This document shows, piece by piece, positions 8,614 to 15,389 of a stretch of DNA of 64,000 nt; position 1 is the first letter of the stretch, and each line of letters begins with the position of its first letter. The translations under genes and the position numbers were made by a program. The notes under the pieces were generated by a model, which was not told where the DNA came from, searched no databases, and saw only the letters and a program-made list of their open reading frames with translations. Source of the DNA: Acinetobacter sedimenti (GTDB taxonomy: Bacteria; Pseudomonadota; Gammaproteobacteria; Pseudomonadales; Moraxellaceae). Where the stretch lies: the NCBI RefSeq assembly GCF_022601685.1, contig NZ_JAKUML010000004.1:62001-126000 (forward strand), given 5' to 3'.

Positions 8614-9656
8614 AGTCTAATCTCACTATCGAGCACCTCTACTCGATAAGCAGTAACTTTTTCTGGTAAAAGTAATTTCGGAATAACCTTTTCATAATTG
8701 AAAAGAATTTTACCATTTGTAGATTTAAGAATTCTCGCGATCGTCCTTTTATTTGGAAGACCATGTTTCGAACCATCCGTAGAAATTACATAACGTTCTG
8801 AATTTAGAAGGGAAAGTGTTTCACTACTTGTATTATAATGGCTACCATGATGTGAAATCTTTACGAGATCAAGTTTAATTTTATTACCATCACTGTAGCC
8901 TAGTGCTCTCAGATTATCTGCTACAACTTGATCATGTGCATCCCCAAGAAAAAGCATAGCCTTATCCTCAACTTCTAAAAGGAATGCAATTGAGCTCCCA
9001 TTGTAAATAGAAGGGTCCGAGTCAAATTTATCATCAGCCCATATCTCCTCTAAAGAAAGATCATAATCATTACTATGTGATGATGTTGCGCTTGACTCTG
9101 TTTCAGTAGGCCACTTATGTAAGAGTCTCTCAAGCTGACACCGCTCAGGTGATAATACTGTCAAAGTAAAGGGGCCTAAATTATAGACTTGCCCAGCCAT
9201 GATAAGTGGTGCTCGTACACATCGCATTTCATTAAGTAAAGCTTCAAAATCTTTCCCTTGCTGCACACTTGTTTGAGGTGAATTACTAGCCAATAAAATA
9301 TTATTTTCAGGAATTTCAGGCACATTAAAACTATGTGTAATCAATCTGGATGAATTAAACCAGATCATTTTCACCAATTCATCAAGATAACCGGGCTTCT
9401 CAAACCCCTTGATTAAGCCATGTATATGGTCATCATCTATATGAGTTAGGATAGCTAAATCAATATGTTGCCCTTTCGCTTTTATATCATCAAGAGCATC
9501 ACATAACGGCCCGGAATAGCGTTGTCTAGTGCCATGCCTGAAAGTAGCCGATGGTCCACCATCAATTAATATATTAAAAACACTTGATCGACTCTCATGG
9601 CTAATTAAGATGCAATCTCCATGATGAGCTTTAAGGATACGTACAATAACACCCAT
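8610..9656 (-). CDS. ComEC-like metallo-beta-lactamase-fold hydrolase
   Basis: The protein has 348 residues. It begins with a beta-strand pair typical of ComEC/Rec2-type MBL domains (VRILKAHHGDCILI, NILIDGG). The metal site THIDDDHIHG lies at residues 71-80, a central LFLGDAHD supplies the bridging aspartate, and KISHHGSHYN supplies a late histidine. Residue order matches DNA-uptake-type MBL nucleases more than lactamases. It has no membrane segments, unlike ComEC. It is the first gene of the four-gene operon. Within the operon it could be a nuclease or phosphodiesterase effector; metal ligands are complete, so it is likely active. Confidence 0.82.
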   Translation of the reverse strand: MGVIVRILKAHHGDCILISHESRSSVFNILIDGGPSATFRHGTRQRYSGPLCDALDDIKAKGQHIDLAILTHIDDDHIHGLIKGFEKPGYLDELVKMIWFNSSRLITHSFNVPEIPENNILLASNSPQTSVQQGKDFEALLNEMRCVRAPLIMAGQVYNLGPFTLTVLSPERCQLERLLHKWPTETESSATSSHSNDYDLSLEEIWADDKFDSDPSIYNGSSIAFLLEVEDKAMLFLGDAHDQVVADNLRALGYSDGNKIKLDLVKISHHGSHYNTSSETLSLLNSERYVISTDGSKHGLPNKRTIARILKSTNGKILFNYEKVIPKLLLPEKVTAYRVEVLDSEIRL

Positions 9657-9897
9657 AATTTTCTCTATTTCAATATTCTAAGCGACAGGCTTATTATTGC
9701 CTGCTGATGAAATTATCATCTAAGCATGGTATTCAATCTTATTAGACGACAAGGCCCTATTGATAATTTTTAATGTATTCAATCAATCTTTAACTTGTAA
9801 ACAAGTTGCTGATTACCCTGAGCATTATATTCGTATTTAGATGTTCAACTAAGAAATAGTTGAGAAAATTAATTCAAAAAAATTAAATCTAAGTTAT

Positions 9898-9924
9898 AAA
9901 AAAGCATCTTCAAGATGCTTTTTT
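9898..9924 (-). terminator. Rho-independent terminator overlapping a stop codon
   Basis: AAAAAAGCATCTT and AAGATGCTTTTTT are perfect complements around a single base. The stop codon of the Cys-rich protein gene (9910-9912) lies inside the hairpin. On the minus strand the stem is followed by a T-run; the A-run allows use on the plus strand as well. Confidence 0.85.
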
Positions 9925-10818
9925 ATTCAAAACGTGGACTGAGCTCTTTAATTCTTTCTGCAGATCAAATATTTCTTCAGCATCTTGGGTATGCCTTAGT
10001 TTATTTGATGCATCACCCTCTTGAAAAAACTCATCCATAATAACTATCTCTTCTTCTTCAGCCATCTCAAACTTCGCATTTGCAAACCCCTGTCTAGCCG
10101 TTTCATCTAAAGCCTCCTGATTAAATCTTGCCTGTTTACTTTTCTGGTCGATCTCATGTGCTGTGTGAATCGCAGACTGTAAGTCCACCCCCTCTCTTAA
10201 AGTTAAATCCACGTAATACACAGGAGTACGATAGCTTTGCGTCGTAGACTTTCCTCTTAGTGTCAATTGTAGTGGTAAACATGAAAGCAGCCCATTCGAT
10301 GCTGCATGATAATAACTGAGTCGTGCGACCAAAGTACGAATGCTGTTAAAACCATTAGTTCTAAAAACAAACGTACCGAGTTCATCTGACTCATCTAAAT
10401 TGACATATAAACGCCCATAAGGCTTACAGTTACCTCCTTGCGCCAAGGAACATAAATCAGGGGATGGGCATGAGTGTTGCTCTACACCTTGATTGGTAAT
10501 TCGCTGGCAAGTCTGCCCATCACCCACACAAACAGGTCTTCCAGTCTGTCGATCAAACAAGGTGTACTCTGCTCGCAGGTTCAGCTCAGGATCATTAAAG
10601 ATCATGCGGACTGGAATAGTTCTAAGTTTTTGGTTTTGAGCTTTAGCTCGTAGTTGCTCATCTAAGGGATGTTTAATCCATCCTTCCTTATTTTGTATTT
10701 GAGAAGTAATAGTGAATTGGTCGTCCTTTTCAGGCAGTCGTTTACCGTTCTTTTCAACGACTTTACCAATACTGATACGTCCAAGGATCGGTGGTGTAAT
10801 CGCTAAACCTTTAATCAT
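9910..10818 (-). CDS. Gp3-like Cys-rich protein (recombination directionality factor-like family)
   Basis: The protein has 302 residues. A cysteine cluster in the middle (GDGQTCQ, SCPSPDLC, GGNCKPYGRL) looks like a metal site. It is followed by VFRTNGFNSIRTL, a pattern I associate with the Gp3-like family, in which phage phiC31 Gp3 controls serine-integrase direction; bacterial members are often labelled hydrolase or metal-binding protein. The C-terminal 60 residues are acidic. It sits with YqaJ exonuclease and DUF932 genes on the same strand, a set common on Proteobacterial islands and plasmids. Because this island uses a tyrosine integrase, a directionality role is doubtful; a role in DNA recombination or replication is likelier. 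Confidence 0.5.
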   Translation of the reverse strand: MIKGLAITPPILGRISIGKVVEKNGKRLPEKDDQFTITSQIQNKEGWIKHPLDEQLRAKAQNQKLRTIPVRMIFNDPELNLRAEYTLFDRQTGRPVCVGDGQTCQRITNQGVEQHSCPSPDLCSLAQGGNCKPYGRLYVNLDESDELGTFVFRTNGFNSIRTLVARLSYYHAASNGLLSCLPLQLTLRGKSTTQSYRTPVYYVDLTLREGVDLQSAIHTAHEIDQKSKQARFNQEALDETARQGFANAKFEMAEEEEIVIMDEFFQEGDASNKLRHTQDAEEIFDLQKELKSSVHVLNKKAS

Positions 10819-10921
10819 GATAATTTTCCTCTAAATAAAATTTTACTGTTGACCCTTTGTTATGTAAGCAAATACAAAACCGTTTAAAGATCAGATGAAA
10901 TGCAAAGACCGCCATTGTTGG

Positions 10922-10948
10922 CCTACCGCTCCTTCGAGAGTCGGTAGG
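10922..10948. other. GC-rich hairpin upstream of the Cys-rich protein gene
   Basis: CCTACCG at 10922-10928 and CGGTAGG at 10942-10948 form a perfect 7-bp stem, flanked by GC-rich partial complements (GACCGCC, GGGGGTGGT) and a T-run at 10959-10964 on the plus strand. It lies in the 184-bp gap between two minus-strand genes. It could be a leader hairpin of the downstream gene or a single-strand DNA signal. Confidence 0.4.
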
Positions 10949-11002
10949 TCGGGGGTGGTTTTTTGCGCTTTTTTGAAGACTGGAAATATTGATGTGATGG
11001 AT

Positions 11003-12043
11003 TCAGTCATCGGTATAGATCTGAAAACGTCGTGTCCCTGCTTTGTTTTGCGGAAACTGCTCAAGCATTTCTGGGTGAAGTTTGAGTAAGGCTTTGCTGT
11101 CTAAACTGATTGAATCTTTGGATTTCTTCCACGTCACCGAACCATTGGCAAAGGTTGCTCTTTCAGCATCCCTCATCAACATCTGAATTTGATGCTTAGT
11201 TTCATCAAAGTTGTTTTGATACTGTTCAATGTGATGCTTTTCTTGAATCAGTTGAGCAAACAATTGATTGGCTTGTTCGTTATGACTCAAGTCTTCAACA
11301 GTCAACGGAATATGTTGTGGATAAAGCTGCTGTATGGCTTTGGCTGCCGATTCACTAGCATCCACATCAGGTGGTGTGTCTTTTTCCACACACTCCCAGA
11401 AGTAATGTTCCGCATTGATGATATGTTTGATCACGGATTCGGAGCGCGTCACTTTGAAGATTTTGGTTTCATGACCACAAATTAGCACACAAACATGTGC
11501 GGCTAGTTTGCCTGTCACTGCTAATTGATGTTGTACCTGACACAAGACATATAAAGGCACACCATCTCGCCAAAGTTTTGCGCCGTACTCTCCTGCTGTT
11601 TTGCATTCCAGAATTTGAACTTCATCACTACCCACAACGGAGTAATCCAGATTAGCCAGCATAAAATGCTTATCAGGATCTGGATGCTGAAGCACTGCAT
11701 TGATTCTGCGTACCTTGTTATTGGTATGCATGCTGTAGTACTCAGCCACCAATGGTTCTAGCTGCTTCCCCCAATAGAGAGGAGCGATACCTGAACTTTC
11801 ATCTTCAATCGATTGTTTGACTCGTCCTGTCTTGATCATCCAAAGTTCCAACATCGACATATAGGGATTCAGTCCACAGGCTGCTGCACAATCACTACTT
11901 CCAATACCTTGTCGTCTGACTTCAAGCCATTCAGATTGAGTCATGTTTTTGGTATTGACCAAGCGTTTCGCTGTAAATAGTTTTGGGGCATTAAAGGGTT
12001 TGCTGGCTTGTTGAATGGATGGGTTTAATATTGCTGTATTCAT
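11003..12043 (-). CDS. YqaJ-family viral-type exonuclease (lambda exonuclease-like)
   Basis: The protein has 346 residues from the chosen start. The typical N-terminal motif EWLEVRRQGIGSSDCAAACG is followed by GLNPYMS, then the nuclease motif ILECKTAG (E-x-K) and CQVQHQL, as in PD-(D/E)xK alkaline exonucleases of phage recombination systems. These resect double-stranded DNA 5' to 3' for single-strand annealing. The ATG at 12043 has GAGGAA seven bases upstream, so it is preferred to the ATG 45 bases earlier, whose region overlaps no ribosome site. It lies between a DUF932 gene and a Gp3-like gene. No RecT/Bet-type annealing protein is recognisable nearby. Confidence 0.85.
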   Translation of the reverse strand: MNTAILNPSIQQASKPFNAPKLFTAKRLVNTKNMTQSEWLEVRRQGIGSSDCAAACGLNPYMSMLELWMIKTGRVKQSIEDESSGIAPLYWGKQLEPLVAEYYSMHTNNKVRRINAVLQHPDPDKHFMLANLDYSVVGSDEVQILECKTAGEYGAKLWRDGVPLYVLCQVQHQLAVTGKLAAHVCVLICGHETKIFKVTRSESVIKHIINAEHYFWECVEKDTPPDVDASESAAKAIQQLYPQHIPLTVEDLSHNEQANQLFAQLIQEKHHIEQYQNNFDETKHQIQMLMRDAERATFANGSVTWKKSKDSISLDSKALLKLHPEMLEQFPQNKAGTRRFQIYTDD

Positions 12044-12092
12044 AGCTTGCTTCCTCATTTTATATGGATGGTGGCAAATAAAGGGCATAAAA

Positions 12093-12116
12093 AAACCACA
12101 CCCGAAGATGTGGTTT
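12093..12116 (-). terminator. Rho-independent terminator after the DUF932 gene
   Basis: AAACCACA and TGTGGTTT form an 8-bp stem around CCCGAAGA. On the minus strand it is followed by seven T residues, giving a terminator about 80 bases after the DUF932 stop codon and before the exonuclease start. Confidence 0.8.
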
Positions 12117-12198
12117 AATTATTTTGAAATGTAAATTTATATTTAAAATATAAATAGATAGGTCTAACTTTCCATTGCAAGAAACTCAAATTTCTACG

Positions 12199-13242
12199 CT
12201 ATGACACCATACGCAAAGCCTGTTCGAGTCCACGTTGCTTGATCGCTGCTCCTGCACTAAACCAAGCTGAATCGAGTCGATGATCTGTACTCATGGCACG
12301 TCGTTCATGATCAATAAATTCTGTAATTGAACACAGTAATCCATAGGCTGTTCCTTTAGCAGAACTCAACTCTGCACCACGTCCCTGGCCATTAAACATG
12401 TCCATTGCTTTTGTCATCGCCTTGGCATTAGGTTCAGCTTTTTCCTTGGTAATTGCATGTGCTGCCTGAGTCGCAACATCACGGTAGAACTGAATAATGT
12501 TGTCCTCCTGATCTGCCACACTCATGCTGGTATTGTTGAACACTGCATCAAAGAAAGCTGCTGCTTCTCCTTGGGTGACTCTACGCTGACTGAGCTGCTT
12601 CATTTCGTACATGTGTTCATCCCATGCACGTACTGAAATGCCCAATTGTTGTTTGACTTTATCTGCATCAAACTTGGTGCTATGCGGAACTTTCACCACA
12701 CCTGCATTACTGTTCTGACCACGTAAAGCAATCGCCAAGGTGTTGTTGCAGACAACACGAATGGAAGTGAATTGTGCCGTAGTTGCCAAGGTGCTATCAC
12801 AAGCGGTTGCCAACAGAATGTAGCCATTACTGACATCCTTGCCTTTAAGTGCAGTAGATTGACCTGTACGTGCCAGCGCCCAGAACTTCTTACCACCTTT
12901 AAGCACGCCTGCGGTTTCCAATTCAAAGCCTGATTGTTCAGTTAGATCACGATAGAACTCTAAGATCTCACGAGGTTGGACTTCCTGAAAACGTTGACTG
13001 ACCACTGACAAGGGTGCATGAGTATCAGAACGGTACAGTACACGCTGGTCTTCATACGGCATGATGATGCTTTGTCCACGTTCATTCTGTGCCATATAAC
13101 TGACATTAGATGACTCGATACGCCAGTCCATGCCTGCCTGCTGTGCCCAAATTTCAATGGGCTGATGCGGGCTTAACTGATTACCAAGACCATGCCAAGG
13201 TGTATCCCTAACATACGCCATTTGTTCTAATTGATGTGTCAT
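12199..13242 (-). CDS. DUF932 phage/plasmid-like protein
   Basis: The protein has 347 residues and begins MTHQLEQMAYVRDTPWHGLG, with the DTPWHGLG and later FDAVFN and GTAYGLLCSITEFIDH segments characteristic of the DUF932 / phage-plasmid protein family. The molecular function of the family is not established; members occur on plasmids, prophages and islands near recombination or anti-restriction genes. It heads a minus-strand run with the YqaJ exonuclease, separated from it by a terminator. The internal IRVVCNNTL segment is also family-typical. No membrane segment or signal peptide is visible. Confidence 0.85.
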   Translation of the reverse strand: MTHQLEQMAYVRDTPWHGLGNQLSPHQPIEIWAQQAGMDWRIESSNVSYMAQNERGQSIIMPYEDQRVLYRSDTHAPLSVVSQRFQEVQPREILEFYRDLTEQSGFELETAGVLKGGKKFWALARTGQSTALKGKDVSNGYILLATACDSTLATTAQFTSIRVVCNNTLAIALRGQNSNAGVVKVPHSTKFDADKVKQQLGISVRAWDEHMYEMKQLSQRRVTQGEAAAFFDAVFNNTSMSVADQEDNIIQFYRDVATQAAHAITKEKAEPNAKAMTKAMDMFNGQGRGAELSSAKGTAYGLLCSITEFIDHERRAMSTDHRLDSAWFSAGAAIKQRGLEQALRMVS

Positions 13243-13266
13243 GATGGTATTCCTTTTTACACTCGT

Positions 13267-13572
13267 TCAACCTGAATGAAGCAGGTTTGATGGGAATTTC
13301 TGAGTACAGTTTTGGCAATAGCACAAAGACTGCTGTGGCTTTGTTGGTTGTTCAGTAACTGCATTAATCAGTCCGCCAATGACTGTGCCTGCTACACCAC
13401 CGACTAGTGGTGGTAAGTTAAAAGATTTTGCCACTGTTGCACCAAGTGCACCTAAGGTTGCAGGAGACACGACTTGTGCAAGTGCTGTATTAAACTGATG
13501 ATTCATTTCAATCACTACGATTTCTGCTGATTGGCAAAAGGGGCATTTCAAGCTCACCGCCAAACTCCTCAT
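13267..13572 (-). CDS. Small protein: two CxxC knuckles around a glycine-zipper helix
   Basis: The protein has 101 residues. CPFCQS near the N-terminus and CYCQNC near the C-terminus can form one zinc ribbon if the chain folds back. Between them is a hydrophobic Gly/Ala-rich stretch (LGALGATVAKSFNLPPLVGG, AGTVIGGLINAV) of the glycine-zipper type that could insert in a membrane or pack helices together. It lies 24 bp upstream of the DUF932 gene on the same strand, so they are probably co-transcribed. I do not recognise a family. A membrane-active or scaffold role is possible, but the sequence gives no more. Confidence 0.6.
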   Translation of the reverse strand: MRSLAVSLKCPFCQSAEIVVIEMNHQFNTALAQVVSPATLGALGATVAKSFNLPPLVGGVAGTVIGGLINAVTEQPTKPQQSLCYCQNCTQKFPSNLLHSG

Positions 13573-13585
13573 TTAAATATTAAAA

Positions 13586-13609
13586 AAGGCCTGCACGAAT
13601 GCAGACCTT
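13586..13609 (-). terminator. Terminator after the HNH/zinc-repeat gene
   Basis: AAGG-c-CTGCA and TGCAG-a-CCTT form a stem with one mismatch and a CGAA loop. On the minus strand a T-run follows, 77 bases after the HNH protein stop codon, closing the cassette that begins at 16694. Confidence 0.8.
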
Positions 13610-13685
13610 GTTTCCATGAACCCTGCAAAGAGCTTCATGATTCTCATGAGGATGTTATGTATCTCAAAAAAATTGAAATGATTTT

Positions 13686-15320
13686 TTAATCCCGATATCT
13701 TTTCTCTATTTTCCCATTACCATCACAAGCACGACAATCATCCCCTCTGCGTTGACCACGCCCTTTACATAATGGGCAAGGAACTAACGAATACTGACTT
13801 AGATCAACTTCATCAGCATATCCTTTTTCAATCTCTCCATTTCCATCACAAACAGGACAATCATCCCCTCTGCGTTGACCACGCCCTTTACATAATGGGC
13901 AAGGCACTAACGAGTACTGACTTAGATCAACTTCATCAGCATATCCTTTTTCAATCTCTCCATTTCCATCACAAACAGGACAATTTTCACCACGATATCG
14001 CCCTTCTCCATCACACAATCGACAAGGCACTAACGAGTACTGACTTAGATCAACTTCATCAGCGTATCGCTGTTCAATTTGACCCTCCCCATAACATACA
14101 CGACAATCCTCGCCATTATGTCTTCTCTCGCCTTTACATAATGGGCAAGGAACTAAAGCATAATCTCTTAAATCTATTTCATCAGCGTATCGCTGTTCAA
14201 GTTCACCCTCTCCATTACATGCACGGCAATAATCCCCATTATATCTTGCCTTACCTTTACATACTGGACAGGCAACTAAATCATACTCTCTTAAATCAAT
14301 TTCAACAGAGTATCTTTTTTCAAGCTCACCAACTCCCTCACAAACAGGACAATTCTCTCCGAGATGTGTTCTATCTCCCCTACATAATGGACACTCAACT
14401 TTTTCAAAAACTGATAAATCTAAGTTTTTAACTTCTTGTTCTTCTATTTCTTTATCGCCAAAACAAACAGGACATTCTGATTCCCCATGAATACCACTTC
14501 CTTTACACAAAGGACATGCTACAAAACCATATGCTGTAGTATATTCTTGCTTAATAGCTCTTGTTCTAACTAGTCTCTCTTTTACACTAGCTTGAGAATC
14601 ACCAGAAACCTCCTCAATACGTTTCTGAATTTTTATAAAATCAGCATATTTAGGGTCAGATTCTGATACCGGAGCCAATTTTGGTATATTTGATAGAGTT
14701 TCTTTTGCTATTAGTTCAATAGTCTTTATATGCTCTGGTGTGCTTTCCGATTTTAATTGCTCAAGTAACTTAGAACAAGTTTCTAAAACTGTAATCAACT
14801 TAATACTGATATCTTTTTGAAATGACCAATTCTGACATTTTCTACGTAGTATTATATCTTTAAGGTTAGCAACGAATTCCTTATCTATAGGAATAAATAT
14901 TCCCTTATCGAAAGCTGTATGATGATTACTGCATAAAAATATTAGGTTATCAGGATGGTTATTTAAGCTTTTATGTACCGGATCAATATGCGCTATTTCA
15001 CAAGTACCCCGGTAGCTGTTACACATCGCACAGGCCATATTAGCCTCAGCTATGACCTCTCTTTTAATACCTTCTGGTATATTAGGCCTTTGTTGATCAG
15101 CCGGTTTAGGCCAAGGGGTTTTCAACCAATTATTAAATGAGAATAACTCCGATCTCTCAAAAAAAAGCAGATCTCCCTCTTTTTTATAAAATTGAAGCTT
15201 ACGCTTGTCTTTGTGCTTTGGAGCAAACTTTGTAAACCACTCTAGAAGCTCGGGAGAAAGTTTTGTTAAACAAGCTGCTTCGTATATTGAACAAATATCT
15301 TCTTTTTTCTGTTCAGCCAT
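13686..15320 (-). CDS. HNH endonuclease fused to seven DnaJ-type CxxC repeats
   Basis: The protein has 544 residues. Residues 97-140 form an HNH domain: CAMC (97-100), EIAHIDPVH with the first catalytic His at 111, NHPDNLIFLC, then SNHHTAF. A helical linker follows. From about residue 267 to the end there are seven repeats of 41 residues, each with two CxxC knuckles (pattern CPLCKG, about ten residues, CxVCxGxGEIE, then YADEVDLSQYSL). Single pairs of this kind bind zinc in DnaJ; here fourteen knuckles could hold seven zinc ions. The last two full repeats are almost identical in DNA. The nuclease head plus a long binding tail suggests a targeted nuclease. It follows the 434-residue gene by 69 bp and probably shares its promoter. 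Confidence 0.82.
   Translation of the reverse strand: MAEQKKEDICSIYEAACLTKLSPELLEWFTKFAPKHKDKRKLQFYKKEGDLLFFERSELFSFNNWLKTPWPKPADQQRPNIPEGIKREVIAEANMACAMCNSYRGTCEIAHIDPVHKSLNNHPDNLIFLCSNHHTAFDKGIFIPIDKEFVANLKDIILRRKCQNWSFQKDISIKLITVLETCSKLLEQLKSESTPEHIKTIELIAKETLSNIPKLAPVSESDPKYADFIKIQKRIEEVSGDSQASVKERLVRTRAIKQEYTTAYGFVACPLCKGSGIHGESECPVCFGDKEIEEQEVKNLDLSVFEKVECPLCRGDRTHLGENCPVCEGVGELEKRYSVEIDLREYDLVACPVCKGKARYNGDYCRACNGEGELEQRYADEIDLRDYALVPCPLCKGERRHNGEDCRVCYGEGQIEQRYADEVDLSQYSLVPCRLCDGEGRYRGENCPVCDGNGEIEKGYADEVDLSQYSLVPCPLCKGRGQRRGDDCPVCDGNGEIEKGYADEVDLSQYSLVPCPLCKGRGQRRGDDCRACDGNGKIEKRYRD
13738..13983. repeat. Near-identical 123-bp tandem duplication inside the zinc-repeat array
   Basis: The unit at 13738-13860 is repeated at 13861-13983 with two base differences seen over 123 bp. 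More diverged units of the same period continue to about 14525. The unit encodes exactly 41 residues, so copy number can change without a frameshift. The low divergence of this pair shows recent expansion or homogenisation. Confidence 0.9.
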
Positions 15321-15389
15321 CTTTAATCAACTCAATAGGTAAAAAATAAATAATTGATTTTAATATATTTTCTATTAAAAATAACTACA

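Noticed and set aside
3671-9656. Classic AVAST (Avs1) system
   Set aside because: MBL and protease genes fit, but the ATPase is Rad50/SMC-like; no STAND NTPase gene is present.
10895-11089. Short plus-strand open frame across the GC-rich hairpin
   Set aside because: It overlaps the end of the exonuclease gene on the other strand, crosses the hairpin and has no protein-like pattern.
13772-14431. Plus-strand open frame of 219 codons opposite the HNH/zinc-repeat gene
   Set aside because: It is a mirror of the 123-bp repeats read in the opposite direction, with a repetitive His/Gln-rich product and no ribosome site.
13738-14530. CRISPR array
   Set aside because: The repeat is in-frame coding sequence with 123-bp period and no unique spacers; no cas genes are present.
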